A stretch of DNA of 64,000 bases from Eubacterium sp. GTDB taxonomy: Bacteria; Bacillota; Clostridia; Lachnospirales; Lachnospiraceae. Below, piece by piece: positions 34,673 through 45,538 of the stretch. A program made the translations under genes and the position numbers. The notes beneath the pieces were generated by a model. The model did no database searches. It had not been told where the DNA came from and saw nothing but the letters and a program-made list of their open reading frames with translations. Within the stretch, counting starts at the first letter, position 1; the number at the start of each line of letters is the position of its first letter. The DNA lies in contig JAFUDC010000091.1 in assembly GCA_017459345.1 (NCBI GenBank), forward strand, positions 1-64,000, written 5' to 3'.

Positions 34673-34805
34673 GTAGTCTGTATGTTTATGTGTAAAAACA
34701 CCCTTAAGGAGCCGGAGTCTGTATCCGCGGCGATGCAGGAAGAATCTATCCGGGCATCCGACAGTATTAGCCGTATACACAATATGCGTCTATAGAGGAG
34801 GTATT

Positions 34806-37442
34806 ATGGGTCTTACAGATATATTTTTCGGAAGTAAGAGTGACAGGGAGATCAAGAGGATCTCTAAACTGGTAGATGGAATTGAAGCCCTGGATGAACA
34901 GATGCAGGCATTGTCTGACGAAGAGCTGAGGGCAAAGACAGCTGAGTTTAAGGAGCGGCTTGCTCAGGGAGAGACACTGGATGATCTTCTGGTGGAGGCC
35001 TTTGCCGCAGTCAGAGAGGCAGCGGACCGTTCCATCGGCATGAAGCATTATCGGGTTCAGCTCATGGGCGGCATCATACTCCACCAGGGAAGAATCGCCG
35101 AGATGAAGACCGGTGAAGGTAAGACTCTGGTTTCCACTCTGCCGGCTTATCTTAATGCGCTGGAAGGAAAAGGTGTGCACATTGTGACGGTCAATGATTA
35201 CCTGGCCAAGCGTGATGCCGAGTGGATGGGCAAGGTACATGAATTCCTGGGTCTTAAGGTGGGCGTCATCTTAAACAGCTACAATAACAAGGAGAGACAG
35301 GACGCATATAATTGTGACATCACCTATATCACCAACAATGAGCTGGGCTTCGATTATCTGCGTGATAACATGGTCATCTACAAGAAGGATCTGGTGCAGA
35401 GAGACCTCCACTATGCCATCGTGGATGAGGTGGACTCCGTTCTCATTGACGAAGCCAGAACTCCCCTGATCATTTCCGGCCAGTCCGGCAAATCCACAGA
35501 CCTGTACCGGGCCTGCGACGTGCTGGCAAGGCAGATGCAGAGGGGAAGCTCAGACGGTGAGCTGTCCAAGATGGATGCCATCATGGGAATCGACATCGAG
35601 GAGGATGGAGATTTCCTGGTAAATGAAAAAGAAAAGCAGGTGATGCTCACTGCGGAGGGCGTGAAGAAGGTAGAGCAGTTCTTCCACATTGACAACCTGG
35701 CAGATCCGGAGCATCTTGAGATCCAGCATAATATCATCCTGGCCCTGAGAGCCCACAATCTTATGTTCCGTGACCAGGACTATGTGGTCAAGGATAATGA
35801 AGTTCTGATTGTCGACGAGTTTACCGGACGTATCATGCCCGGCCGCCGCTATTCCGACGGACTCCATCAGGCCATTGAGGCCAAGGAGCATGTGAAGGTC
35901 AACCGGGAGTCCAAGACTCTTGCTACCATCACCTTCCAGAACTTCTTTAACAAATATAAGAAAAAGGCCGGTATGACCGGTACCGCCATGACAGAGGATA
36001 AGGAGTTCATGGATATTTACGGCATGGACGTGGTGGAGATTCCTACCAACATGCCCATGATCCGCGTGGACCATGACGACTCCATCTATATGACCAAGAA
36101 GGAAAAGCTTAATGCGGTGATTGAGGATATCATTTCCTCCCATGAGAAGGGACAGCCGGTCCTGGTGGGTACCATCAACATTGATGCCTCCGAGGAGGTT
36201 TCCCGCATGCTCAGCAAGCGGGGCATCAAGCATAATGTGCTCAATGCCAAGTTCCATGAGCTGGAGGCGGAGATCGTCTCCCACGCCGGCGAGCGGAACG
36301 CTGTGACCATCGCCACCAACATGGCAGGCCGAGGAACCGATATCAAGCTGGAGGAGGGAGTCCCGGAATTAGGCGGTCTCAAGATCATTGGTACCGAGCG
36401 CCATGAGAGCCGCCGTATCGATAATCAGCTAAGAGGTCGTTCCGGACGTCAGGGCGACCCGGGTGAATCCAAGTTCTACCTGTCCCTGGAGGATGACCTG
36501 ATGCGTCTCTTCGGGTCCGAGCGTATGATGAATGTCTACAAGGCTCTGGGTATTCCGGAGGGCGAGGAGATCCACCATAAGACTATCACCAAGCAGATTG
36601 AAAAGGCACAGAAGAAGATAGAGAATAACAACTTTGGTATACGTAAGAACCTGCTGGATTACGACCAGGTCAACAATGACCAGAGAGAGGTCATCTACGC
36701 AGAACGCCGCAGGGTGCTGGATGGAGAGAGCATGCGTGACGTTATCTACAAGATGATCCAGGACGTCGTGGCTGACGATGTCAACATGATAGCCGGCGAC
36801 ACCGAGCCGGCAGGCTGGAACATGGTCGAGCTGAACGAATCCCTCCGCCGCAAGATTCCCATTGCTCCGATTGTGCTGACAGAGGAGGAGAAGGAATCCG
36901 GCGATACCATGGAGATTATTGAGCGCCTGCAGAAGGAGGCCATGGATCTCTACCATGCCAAGGAGAAGGAATTCGAGGACTTTGCCAGATCCAACATGGA
37001 TGAGGTGGATTTTGAGGCTATGGATGAGGAGTCTGCCGAGATACTCAAAGAAGGCATCCGGGAAGCAGAGCGGGTGATCCTGCTCAAGGTAATCGACAGC
37101 AAGTGGATGAACCATATCGATGATATGGACCAGCTCCGCCAGAGTATCGGCCTTCAGTCCTATGCCCAGAAGGATCCGGTTGTCCAGTACAAGTTTTTAG
37201 GCTATGAGATGTTCGAGGAGATGACCAGGAATATCCGCCATGACACCGTGGGTGCCCTGATGCACATCAAGATCGAGCAGAAGGTGGAAAGAGAGCAGGT
37301 GGCCAAGGCTACCGGTACCAATAAGGATGACTCTGTTGCCAAAGGACCCTACCGCAGGAAGGAGGCCAAGATCGGCCGTAACTCACCCTGTCCCTGCGGA
37401 AGCGGCAAGAAGTACAAACAGTGTCACGGAAGATATGCCTAG
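34806..37442 (+). CDS. secA: Preprotein translocase ATPase SecA
   Basis: The 878-residue product has MKTGEGKTL (Walker A), [20 protein letters not shown] (DEAD-like Walker B), the preprotein cross-linking domain, [15 protein letters not shown] [22 protein letters not shown], and a C-terminal zinc motif ([14 protein letters not shown]). SecA drives protein export through SecYEG. The length is near that of Clostridia. GGAGG precedes the ATG. Confidence 0.98.
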   Translation: MGLTDIFFGSKSDREIKRISKLVDGIEALDEQMQALSDEELRAKTAEFKERLAQGETLDDLLVEAFAAVREAADRSIGMKHYRVQLMGGIILHQGRIAEMKTGEGKTLVSTLPAYLNALEGKGVHIVTVNDYLAKRDAEWMGKVHEFLGLKVGVILNSYNNKERQDAYNCDITYITNNELGFDYLRDNMVIYKKDLVQRDLHYAIVDEVDSVLIDEARTPLIISGQSGKSTDLYRACDVLARQMQRGSSDGELSKMDAIMGIDIEEDGDFLVNEKEKQVMLTAEGVKKVEQFFHIDNLADPEHLEIQHNIILALRAHNLMFRDQDYVVKDNEVLIVDEFTGRIMPGRRYSDGLHQAIEAKEHVKVNRESKTLATITFQNFFNKYKKKAGMTGTAMTEDKEFMDIYGMDVVEIPTNMPMIRVDHDDSIYMTKKEKLNAVIEDIISSHEKGQPVLVGTINIDASEEVSRMLSKRGIKHNVLNAKFHELEAEIVSHAGERNAVTIATNMAGRGTDIKLEEGVPELGGLKIIGTERHESRRIDNQLRGRSGRQGDPGESKFYLSLEDDLMRLFGSERMMNVYKALGIPEGEEIHHKTITKQIEKAQKKIENNNFGIRKNLLDYDQVNNDQREVIYAERRRVLDGESMRDVIYKMIQDVVADDVNMIAGDTEPAGWNMVELNESLRRKIPIAPIVLTEEEKESGDTMEIIERLQKEAMDLYHAKEKEFEDFARSNMDEVDFEAMDEESAEILKEGIREAERVILLKVIDSKWMNHIDDMDQLRQSIGLQSYAQKDPVVQYKFLGYEMFEEMTRNIRHDTVGALMHIKIEQKVEREQVAKATGTNKDDSVAKGPYRRKEAKIGRNSPCPCGSGKKYKQCHGRYA

Positions 37443-37607
37443 TACACCCTTTATTGCAGCTTAAAAGTAATGTGGGAAGTATGAGCAGATAACAGATACC
37501 TGAGTATATATAAAAACGTGATAAGGAAAGGGCTGCTGCAAAAAGTGCGAGAAAGGGTCGTTGGTTTTTGTGACAGCCCTGTCACTGTATAAAAGAGGGA
37601 ATTAGTT

Positions 37608-38714
37608 TTGATCGAATTAGAACAGTACAAACAAAAACTGAATGAGTACACGGAGCCCATGGAGGAGCTGAGGATTTCCCTGGAGCTGGACAAGAAGGAA
37701 AACCTGATCAGCGAGCTTTCCCCCAGGATGGAGGAGCCGGATTTCTGGAATAATCCCGAGGAGGCCCAGAAGGTGACTAAACAGGTCAAGAGCCTGAAGG
37801 ACACGGTGGAGGCCTTTGACCAGCTCAAGTCTTCCATGGATGATATCTATGTGATGATTGAGATGGCTGATGAGGAGGATGATCCGGATATGGTTCCGGA
37901 AGTGGAGGAGATGCTTGAGGCATTCATCCGCGATTACGAGGAAATGCGGATTAAAACCCTCCTTTCCGGAGAGTATGATGCCAATGACGCCATTGTCACC
38001 CTCCATGCCGGAGCCGGCGGTACCGAGTCCTGTGACTGGGCAGGCATGCTCTACCGCATGTACAGCCGCTGGGCTGACAGCCATGGTTATAAGACGGAGG
38101 TTCTCGATTTCCTGGATGGAGATGAGGCTGGAATCAAGTCCATTACATTTGAGGTAAGGGGAGAGAATGCCTACGGCTACTTAAAGTCAGAGAAGGGAGT
38201 CCACCGTCTGGTACGCATTTCACCCTTTAATGCAGCCGGAAAGAGGCAGACATCCTTTGTATCCTGCGATGTGATGCCGGATATCGAGGAGGATATCTCC
38301 GTAGAAATCGACGAGAAGGATATCCGGGTGGATACCTACCGAAGCAGCGGTGCCGGCGGACAGCATATCAACAAGACTTCCTCGGCCATCCGTATCACCC
38401 ATCTGCCCACAGGTATCGTGGTGCAGTGCCAGAACGAGCGGTCTCAGCATATGAATAAGGATAAGGCCATGCAGATGCTCAAGGCCAAGCTCTATCTGCT
38501 TAAGGAGGAGGAGAACCGGGCTAAGCTTTCCGATATCCGCGGAGAGGTGTCCGATAACGGCTGGGGCAGCCAGATACGTTCTTATGTCATGCAGCCCTAC
38601 ACCATGGTCAAAGACCACCGGACCAGCGAGGAGACCGGCAACATCCAGGCAGTGATGGATGGGGCTGTTGACCAGTTTATGAATGCCTACCTCAGGTGGG
38701 TGGCCATGTCGTAA
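37608..38714 (+). CDS. prfB: Peptide chain release factor 2
   Basis: The frame begins at a TTG (37608) with AGAGGGA upstream. The 368-residue product has the RF2 anticodon-like SPF motif (VRISPFNAAGKRQTS) and SGAGGQHINKT with the catalytic GGQ. In most bacteria prfB is read through a programmed +1 frameshift at a UGA near codon 25. Here the equivalent region (ELRISLELDKK) is open in one frame, so the autoregulatory frameshift is missing. Confidence 0.95.
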   Translation: MIELEQYKQKLNEYTEPMEELRISLELDKKENLISELSPRMEEPDFWNNPEEAQKVTKQVKSLKDTVEAFDQLKSSMDDIYVMIEMADEEDDPDMVPEVEEMLEAFIRDYEEMRIKTLLSGEYDANDAIVTLHAGAGGTESCDWAGMLYRMYSRWADSHGYKTEVLDFLDGDEAGIKSITFEVRGENAYGYLKSEKGVHRLVRISPFNAAGKRQTSFVSCDVMPDIEEDISVEIDEKDIRVDTYRSSGAGGQHINKTSSAIRITHLPTGIVVQCQNERSQHMNKDKAMQMLKAKLYLLKEEENRAKLSDIRGEVSDNGWGSQIRSYVMQPYTMVKDHRTSEETGNIQAVMDGAVDQFMNAYLRWVAMS

Positions 38715-38804
38715 ATACTCTGCAGATTTTAAACAGGAGAATATAAAATCTGCATGGTTCTGAGTAGAAAAAATTCTTAATAATCATAGGAGCAGCATAA
38801 TTAC

Positions 38805-40946
38805 ATGGATATATTAAAGCAGCTCGCAAAGGAGCTGAATATCAGAACTGAGCAGGCAGAGGCGGCGGTCCGGCTGATTGATGAGGGCAACACCATTCCC
38901 TTTATCGCCAGGTACCGGAAGGAAGTGACCGGAGCCCTCAATGACGAGGTGCTGCGGCAGCTTCATGAACGTCTCAATTACCTGCGCAACCTGGAGGAGA
39001 AAAAAGGCCAGGTTATTGAGTCTATCGAGAGTCAGGGCAAGCTGACGGAGGACTTAAGGGCAAAGATCCTCGCGGCCGCCACTCTGGTGGCGGTGGATGA
39101 CCTCTACCTGCCCTACCGGCCTAAGAGAAGGACCAGGGCAATGATTGCCAGGGAGAGGGGGCTTGAGCCCCTGGCCCAGCTGATCATGCTTCAGAAGCTT
39201 GCCCATCCCCTGGAGGAAGAGGCGGCGGCTTTCGTCAATCCCGACCAGGGAGTGGATAGTGTGGAGGCGGCCATCAGCGGAGCCAGCGATATCATAGCAG
39301 AACAGGTGGCTGACCAGGCAGATTACCGCAAGTCCATCCGCCAGTGGACCATGAAGGAAGGAAGCCTGGTGGTCAAGGCCAAAGATGACAAGGTCGAGTC
39401 TGTCTATGAGATGTATTATGATTTTAAAGAGCCCTTAAAGAAGCTCACCGGTTACCGGGTCCTGGCCATCAACCGGGGTGAGAAGGAGAAGATTCTGACC
39501 GTCAAGGTGGAAGCCCCGGAGTCACAGATTGTCTTTGCCCTGAATAAGACCCTGATAAAGGGCAGTAATCCCTATACGGAGCCGGTAGTAAAAGGGGCAA
39601 TCCTTGATGGCTACCGGAGGCTGATCGCCCCCTCCATTGAGAGGGATATAAGGAATGAACTCACGGAATCTGCCGAGGCCGGTGCCATCACTGTTTTCGG
39701 AAAGAACCTTAAGCAGCTGCTCATGCAGCCCCCCATCAAGGGGCAGACTGTCCTTGGCTGGGATCCGGCCTTTCGGACCGGCTGCAAGCTGGCCGTGGTG
39801 GACCCTACAGGTAAGGTGCTGGATACTCTGGTAGTCTATCCCACTGCACCCCAGTTCAAGGTAAAGGAAGCCAAGGCAAAGGTCCACAGCCTGATCCGCA
39901 AGTACGGCATCAGCCTGATTAGTGTGGGCAACGGAACAGCCTCCAGAGAGTCTGAGCAGGTGATTACCGAGCTCTTAAAGGAGATACCCGAGAAAGTAGC
40001 CTATGTCATCGTCAATGAAGCCGGCGCATCGGTCTATTCCGCCAGCAAGCTGGCCACCGAGGAGTTTCCGGAGTTTGATGTGGGGCAGAGAAGTGCAGCC
40101 TCCATCGCCAGAAGACTTCAGGATCCCCTGTCGGAGCTGGTTAAGATTGAGCCCAGGGCCATCGGCGTTGGCCAGTACCAGCACGATATGAATCAGAAGA
40201 AGCTGACGGAGACCTTAGGCGGCGTGGTGGAGGACTGTGTGAACAGCGTAGGCGTTGACCTGAATACGGCTTCCGTCTCCCTGCTCTCCTACATATCCGG
40301 CATCAGCAAAACGATTGCAAAGAATATCGTGGCTTACCGGGAGGAGAATGGCAGCTTCCACTCCAGGAAGGAACTCTTAAAGGTTGCCAAGCTGGGTCCC
40401 AAGGCCTATGAGCAGTGTGCCGGTTTCTTACGAATCCCGGATGGCAGCGACCCCTTGGATAATACGGGAGTTCATCCTGAGTCCTATGGGGCGGCAAAGG
40501 GCCTGCTTTCCATGTTGGGATATGAATCATCCCAGCTGAAGACGGGAGGAATCAGCGGTCTTTCAAAGAAGACAGGGGATATCAAAGCAGCTGCCAGGGA
40601 GCTGAATATCGGTGAGCTGACCCTCAAGGATATCATCGATGAGCTGGAGAAACCCGGAAGGGACCCCAGAAGCGACATGCCAAAGCCGGTGCTCCGCACG
40701 GATGTGCTGGAGTTGAGCGATTTAAAGGAAGGCATGGTCTTAAAGGGCACCGTCAGGAATGTCATCGATTTCGGTGCATTTGTGGATATCGGAGTCCACC
40801 AGGACGGCCTGGTTCATATATCCCAGATGTCGGATAAGTATATCAAACATCCCCTGGAAGCCGTGAGCGTGGGGGACGTGGTGGATGTCAAAGTGATGAG
40901 TGTGGATCTTAAGAAGAAACGGATTCAGCTTACGATGAAATTGTAA
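38805..40946 (+). CDS. tex: Tex-family RNA-binding transcription accessory protein
   Basis: The 713-residue product has the Tex N-terminal helical region (IPFIARYRKEVTGALND), a YqgF/RNase H-like domain (GWDPAFRTGCKLAVVD), tandem HhH motifs (ISKTIAKNIVAYREENG) and a C-terminal S1 domain (LKGTVRNVIDFGAFVDIGVHQDGLVHISQMSD). Tex acts in transcription and expression of toxins in some bacteria; its exact role is open. It follows prfB by 90 bp. Confidence 0.95.
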   Translation: MDILKQLAKELNIRTEQAEAAVRLIDEGNTIPFIARYRKEVTGALNDEVLRQLHERLNYLRNLEEKKGQVIESIESQGKLTEDLRAKILAAATLVAVDDLYLPYRPKRRTRAMIARERGLEPLAQLIMLQKLAHPLEEEAAAFVNPDQGVDSVEAAISGASDIIAEQVADQADYRKSIRQWTMKEGSLVVKAKDDKVESVYEMYYDFKEPLKKLTGYRVLAINRGEKEKILTVKVEAPESQIVFALNKTLIKGSNPYTEPVVKGAILDGYRRLIAPSIERDIRNELTESAEAGAITVFGKNLKQLLMQPPIKGQTVLGWDPAFRTGCKLAVVDPTGKVLDTLVVYPTAPQFKVKEAKAKVHSLIRKYGISLISVGNGTASRESEQVITELLKEIPEKVAYVIVNEAGASVYSASKLATEEFPEFDVGQRSAASIARRLQDPLSELVKIEPRAIGVGQYQHDMNQKKLTETLGGVVEDCVNSVGVDLNTASVSLLSYISGISKTIAKNIVAYREENGSFHSRKELLKVAKLGPKAYEQCAGFLRIPDGSDPLDNTGVHPESYGAAKGLLSMLGYESSQLKTGGISGLSKKTGDIKAAARELNIGELTLKDIIDELEKPGRDPRSDMPKPVLRTDVLELSDLKEGMVLKGTVRNVIDFGAFVDIGVHQDGLVHISQMSDKYIKHPLEAVSVGDVVDVKVMSVDLKKKRIQLTMKL

Positions 40947-41038
40947 AAATTGATATTGATAAGCAATTGCGATACTCTTTCGAGCCAGACATGAGTTTCG
41001 CAATCACCTAAATAATATTGACGGAGAAAGGACCAATA

Positions 41039-41779
41039 ATGAGTGAATTTGGGGATATCAGCCGGATGAATCTGTCTGAGCTGGAGAGGAAGGGTATGGT
41101 CGGCCAGGATATTGAAGAAGATATCTATGATGAGGCTGACACTGACGACGAGGTCATGGATGATAAAGATGAGGGAATTGATGAATCCGCCAGCGTAGAT
41201 TCATCAAACCTTGACGATCAGGAAACAGCAGGAAGCCTGATGAAGTCTGAAGAAACAGGGGAATCTGTGGAAGCAGAGGTCATAGATGAGAAGGAGCATA
41301 TGGCTGCCCCGGTGGGTAAGCACTACTACATCGATGCAGAAATTACTGCCAGGGAGATGAGGGCATTTCTCTTTGCCCACAACTACCGGTCACCGGTACT
41401 GTTTATCGCCATACTGGTGGGAGTGGTATGGCCGATCTATACCGTGCTGACCAACAACGGCAGTCTCTTTATGGCCATCTTCTGCGCTGCCATCTTCCTG
41501 TTTCTGATGCCATTTTCCATCTGGTACCGGGGAGGGGCAAATGTAAAACAGAACCCCACATTCCGGAATACATTTCATTATATGCTGGATGAGGCGGGTC
41601 TTCATCTGGAACTGGGCGAGAAAGCTCTTGATATAGAGTGGAAGCAGGTGATCAAGGCCATGTACCTTGGCACTTCCACAGCAATCTATACCGGCAAGAC
41701 CAACGCCTTCCTGATTCCCACAAGTGCTATGGGGAACCGGAAAGAGGAGATTAACTCCTTCATAAAAGCGCATATTTAG
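41039..41779 (+). CDS. YcxB-like membrane protein with acidic N-terminus
   Basis: AGAAAGGA lies about 8 bp before the ATG at 41039. The 246-residue product has a long acidic N-terminal tail (residues about 15-85, rich in Asp/Glu), two membrane helices (about 120-165) and a YcxB-like C-terminal domain (FHYMLDEAGLHLELGEKALDIEWKQVIKAM, LIPTSAM). The function of the family is not known. It lies between tex and tsaE. Confidence 0.75.
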   Translation: MSEFGDISRMNLSELERKGMVGQDIEEDIYDEADTDDEVMDDKDEGIDESASVDSSNLDDQETAGSLMKSEETGESVEAEVIDEKEHMAAPVGKHYYIDAEITAREMRAFLFAHNYRSPVLFIAILVGVVWPIYTVLTNNGSLFMAIFCAAIFLFLMPFSIWYRGGANVKQNPTFRNTFHYMLDEAGLHLELGEKALDIEWKQVIKAMYLGTSTAIYTGKTNAFLIPTSAMGNRKEEINSFIKAHI

Positions 41780-41801
41780 GAAGAATTTTAAGGATAATTA
41801 C

Positions 41802-42236
41802 ATGGAAACAATAGAAAGCTTCAGCCCGGAGGATACATTTGAATACGGACGGCAGTGCGGCCTTATGGCAGAACCTGGACAGGTATTCTGCCTCTGCGGC
41901 GATCTGGGGGTGGGCAAGACTGTCTTTACCCAGGGCTTTGCCCGGGGGCTTGGGATTAATGAGCCAGTGAGCAGCCCTACATTTACCATTGTTCAGATAT
42001 ATGAGGATGGAAGGATGCCCTTCTATCACTTTGATGTCTACCGGATCAGCGACCCGGAGGAAATGTACGAGGTGGGCTTTGATGATTACATTGAGGGGGA
42101 AGGCGTCTGCTTTATCGAGTGGGCCGGGCTGATTGAAGAATTGCTCCCGGAGAGGAGAACGGAGATTACCATCTCTAAGGATCTTACCCGGGGCTTTGAC
42201 TACAGGCTGATTACCAGAAGGGAGATTACAGCATGA
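41802..42236 (+). CDS. tsaE: tRNA t6A biosynthesis ATPase TsaE
   Basis: The 144-residue product has CGDLGVGKTVFTQG (Walker A), SSPTFTIVQIY, FYHFDVYRI and CFIEWAG. TsaE binds the TsaB-TsaD complex and supports t6A37 synthesis on ANN-decoding tRNAs. Its stop overlaps the tsaB start by 4 bp. Confidence 0.96.
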   Translation: METIESFSPEDTFEYGRQCGLMAEPGQVFCLCGDLGVGKTVFTQGFARGLGINEPVSSPTFTIVQIYEDGRMPFYHFDVYRISDPEEMYEVGFDDYIEGEGVCFIEWAGLIEELLPERRTEITISKDLTRGFDYRLITRREITA

Positions 42237-42979
42237 AGATACTGGCACTGGACAGCTCCGGACTGGTGGCTTCCGCCGCCATTCTCGATGAAGAATCGGT
42301 GATTGCGGAATATACGATGAACTATAAGAAAACCCATTCCCAGACCTTGCTGCCCATGGTGGATGAGATTGTCCGGATGACACAGCAGGATTTGAAGACC
42401 CTGGATGCCATCGCGGTGGCCGCCGGGCCCGGATCCTTTACCGGGTTAAGAATCGGATCTGCCACCGCCAAGGGGCTGGGACAGGCTCTGAACAAACCGC
42501 TGATATCCGTCCCCACCCTGGAAGGGCTGGCCTATAATCTTTTTGGGTCGGAGAGTATCATCTGTCCCATGATGGATGCCAGAAGGAAGCAGGTTTACAC
42601 GGGAATATATACCTGGAGCGATGAGGTCTTTCAGGTGCTGATGGACCAGACCGCCTGCCCGGTGGAGGAGGTGCTTCTGGACTGTGTCAGATACAGCAGG
42701 AAGGCTGACCGGCCGGTCATCCTTCTGGGGGATGGCGTCCCTGTTTACAGGGAGATGATTGGAGAAAAGCTAGCTGAGGCAGGAACCCATTATCTTTTTG
42801 CTCCGCCCCACCTGAACCGGCAGAGGGCCGGTGCTGTGGGCGTCCGGGCCCTGGAGCTGGCCCGGGAGGGAAAGCTGGAAACCGCTGCCAGCCATGTTCC
42901 GGTATATCTGAGAAAGTCTCAGGCAGAGAGGGAACTGGAGAGGAAGAAGGCAGCGAAAGCGGAAGTGTCAGATATCTGA
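42233..42979 (+). CDS. tsaB: t6A biosynthesis protein TsaB
   Basis: The 248-residue ASKHA-fold protein has LALDSSG at the start, KTHSQTLLPMVDE and AAGPGSFTGLRIG. TsaB partners TsaD in t6A synthesis. The operon tsaE-tsaB-rimI-rnz-tsaD follows the usual Firmicutes order, apart from the RNase Z-like gene in between. Confidence 0.96.
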   Translation: MKILALDSSGLVASAAILDEESVIAEYTMNYKKTHSQTLLPMVDEIVRMTQQDLKTLDAIAVAAGPGSFTGLRIGSATAKGLGQALNKPLISVPTLEGLAYNLFGSESIICPMMDARRKQVYTGIYTWSDEVFQVLMDQTACPVEEVLLDCVRYSRKADRPVILLGDGVPVYREMIGEKLAEAGTHYLFAPPHLNRQRAGAVGVRALELAREGKLETAASHVPVYLRKSQAERELERKKAAKAEVSDI

Positions 42980-43021
42980 CCACAGGAGTCAGCTTAAGAG
43001 AAGTACGGGGAGGAAAAGGGC

Positions 43022-43462
43022 ATGGAAGTGATTACCGGAATGACTCGTGAGGATGCCGGTCAGGTATATAAGCTGCAAAAAGCCTGCTTTGCCGCCCCCT
43101 GGTCTTATCAGAGCATCCTTGAGATGTTTGACCGGCCGGGTTATCTCAACCTTACTGCCAGGGAGGAAGACAGGATTGTGGGCTATATCGGCCTGCTGGC
43201 TGCCCTGGACCAGGCGGATATTACCAATGTGGCCGTGGATCCCGGATACCGGAGGAGGGGTACCGGCAGCAGGCTGCTGGCCGCCCTTCTGGGAAAGGCC
43301 CGGGGGGAAGGAATCCGGCAGATTTATCTGGAGGTGCGAAGGAGTAATCTGGCAGCCATCCGCCTGTATGAGCAGGCAGGCTTTACGATAATCGGAGAGC
43401 GTAAAAAATATTATGTCAACCCGGATGAGGATGCCCTGATCATGGCTTTGACATTTGCTTAA
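43022..43462 (+). CDS. rimI: Ribosomal-protein-alanine N-acetyltransferase RimI family
   Basis: The 146-residue GNAT protein has TNVAVDPGYRRRGTGSRLLAALL (acetyl-CoA binding) and LEVRRSNLAAIRLYEQAGF. RimI acetylates the N-terminus of S18. Placement between tsaB and tsaD is typical. Confidence 0.93.
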   Translation: MEVITGMTREDAGQVYKLQKACFAAPWSYQSILEMFDRPGYLNLTAREEDRIVGYIGLLAALDQADITNVAVDPGYRRRGTGSRLLAALLGKARGEGIRQIYLEVRRSNLAAIRLYEQAGFTIIGERKKYYVNPDEDALIMALTFA

Positions 43463-43484
43463 ATGAATATAAGTGAGGACAAAT

Positions 43485-44396
43485 ATGCTGGAAATATGTT
43501 TGCTGGGCTGCGGGGGTATGATGCCTCTGCCATATCGCAGGCTGACAGCGTTGATGGCAAGATACAACGGCAGCAGTGTACTGATTGACTGCGGGGAAGG
43601 GACACAGATCGGAATCAAGGAAAAGGGCTGGAGCTTCAAGCCCATCGATGTGATCTGCTTTACCCATTATCATGCAGATCATATCAGCGGCCTTCCCGGC
43701 CTTCTGCTGACCATGGGGAATGCCCAGAGAACCGAGCCTCTTTTGATGGTCGGTCCCAGGGGACTTGAGAGGGTGGTATCTGCCCTGCGGGTAATTGCCC
43801 CTGACCTTCCCTTTGAGATTCGGTTCAGGGAATTAAAAGAGAAAACAGAGACAATTCATATAAATGGTTACCTGATCCGGGCCTTTCGGGTGAATCACAA
43901 CGTGGTTTGCTACGGATACAGCCTGGAAATTGAGAGAGCAGGGCGCTTTGATGTGGATAAGGCCAGGGAAAACGGCGTGGAAATGAAGTACTGGAGCCGG
44001 CTGCAGAAGGGGGAGACCATCTCTCTTCCTGACCGTATCCTCAGCCCGGATATGGTACTTGGCCCGGCCAGAAAGGGCCTCAAATGTACCTACACCACAG
44101 ATACAAGACCCGTAGCTTCTATCGTGGAGCAGGCGGCGGGAGCCGACCTCTTTATCTGCGAGGGGATGTACGGAGAAGCATCCATGAAGGAGAAGGCCAT
44201 AGAGAAGAAGCATATGACCTTCCACGAGGCGGCCCGCCTGGCAAAGCAGGCCGGAGCCGCCAGACTCTGGCTCACACATTTCTCCCCTTCTCTGGTTTAC
44301 CCGGAGAACTACCTTCCGGCTATACAGAAGATCTATCCCGGAGCCGAGGCAGGTAAGGATGGAATGAGCTGCGAGCTTATGTTTGAGGATGAGTGA
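43485..44396 (+). CDS. rnz: Ribonuclease Z-family metallo-beta-lactamase protein
   Basis: The ATG at 43485 follows GAGGA. The 303-residue product has the MBL motif FTHYHADHISGLPG, DCGEGTQ near the N-terminus, and a later FHEAARLAKQAGAARLWLTHFSP. RNase Z cuts the 3' trailer of tRNA precursors lacking CCA. The tRNA-Pro at 61850 lacks encoded CCA, so such an enzyme is needed. Its place inside the t6A operon joins two tRNA-maturation functions. Confidence 0.9.
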   Translation: MLEICLLGCGGMMPLPYRRLTALMARYNGSSVLIDCGEGTQIGIKEKGWSFKPIDVICFTHYHADHISGLPGLLLTMGNAQRTEPLLMVGPRGLERVVSALRVIAPDLPFEIRFRELKEKTETIHINGYLIRAFRVNHNVVCYGYSLEIERAGRFDVDKARENGVEMKYWSRLQKGETISLPDRILSPDMVLGPARKGLKCTYTTDTRPVASIVEQAAGADLFICEGMYGEASMKEKAIEKKHMTFHEAARLAKQAGAARLWLTHFSPSLVYPENYLPAIQKIYPGAEAGKDGMSCELMFEDE

Positions 44397-44437
44397 GTCC
44401 GATAAGAGATGGTAAATAAGAGTAAATCGAGAAGGAA

Positions 44438-45487
44438 ATGAGTAAAATGGAAGAAGTTAACGACGAGACCAGGGACATAAAGATCCTTGCCATTGAAACC
44501 TCCTGCGATGAGACAGCTGCAGCGGTGGTAAAAAACGGCAGGGAGGTCCTGTCCAACATCATATACAGTCAGATCAAGGTTCATACAGTCTTTGGCGGTG
44601 TTGTCCCCGAGATTGCTTCCAGGAAGCACATGGAGAAGATCAACCCGGTCATTGACGCGGCTTTATCTGAAGCCGGCCTGTCCCTGGAGGATATTGATGC
44701 GGTGGCTGTTACTTACGGTCCGGGTCTGGTGGGAGCCCTTCTGGTGGGAGTAGCCCAGGCCAAGGCCATAGCCTATGCTGCCGGCAAGCCCCTGGTGGGG
44801 GTACACCATATCGAAGGGCATATCAGCGCAAATTATATCGAGCATAAGGATTTGGAGCCCCCCTTCCTCTGCCTGGTGGCATCAGGGGGACATTCCCACC
44901 TGGTACTGGTGGAGGACTATGGGAAGTATGAGATCATCGGACGCACCAGAGATGATGCGGCGGGAGAAGCCTTTGACAAGGTGGCAAGAGCTATCGGCCT
45001 GGGCTATCCCGGAGGCCCCAAGGTAGATAAGCTTGCCAGGGAAGGCGACAGGTTCGCCATTACATTTCCCAGGGCAAGAATTGCCGAGGCACCGGATGAT
45101 TTCAGCTTCAGCGGCCTGAAATCGGCAGTGCTTAACTATCTGAATCAGTGCCAGATGAAAGGGGTGGAAGTCAACAAGGCAGATGTGGCCGCTTCCTTCC
45201 AGCAGGCAGTGATCGATGTGCTGACCGACCACACCATTGCCGCGGCCAGACGAATCGGAATTGATAAGATAGCGATTGCAGGCGGCGTGGCAGCAAACTC
45301 CTCTCTGCGCAGGCAGATGAAGGAAGCAGCACAGAAGAACCGGATGACATTTTATTATCCATCCCCCATCTATTGCACGGATAACGCGGCAATGATCGGT
45401 GTAGCTGGCTACTATGAGTATATCAAGGGAGTCAGGGATGGCTGGGATTTGAATGCCGTACCTAATTTGAAGATTGGCGAAAGATAA
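44438..45487 (+). CDS. tsaD: tRNA t6A threonylcarbamoyltransferase TsaD
   Basis: The 349-residue ASKHA protein has [51 protein letters not shown] (metal-binding His), [10 protein letters not shown] and [12 protein letters not shown]. It transfers threonylcarbamoyl to A37 of tRNA. Confidence 0.98.
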   Translation: MSKMEEVNDETRDIKILAIETSCDETAAAVVKNGREVLSNIIYSQIKVHTVFGGVVPEIASRKHMEKINPVIDAALSEAGLSLEDIDAVAVTYGPGLVGALLVGVAQAKAIAYAAGKPLVGVHHIEGHISANYIEHKDLEPPFLCLVASGGHSHLVLVEDYGKYEIIGRTRDDAAGEAFDKVARAIGLGYPGGPKVDKLAREGDRFAITFPRARIAEAPDDFSFSGLKSAVLNYLNQCQMKGVEVNKADVAASFQQAVIDVLTDHTIAAARRIGIDKIAIAGGVAANSSLRRQMKEAAQKNRMTFYYPSPIYCTDNAAMIGVAGYYEYIKGVRDGWDLNAVPNLKIGER

Positions 45488-45538
45488 GAGCATGCCGGAT
45501 ATGCGAGATTTATCCGATGCAGTCTGGACGAAAAGAAT

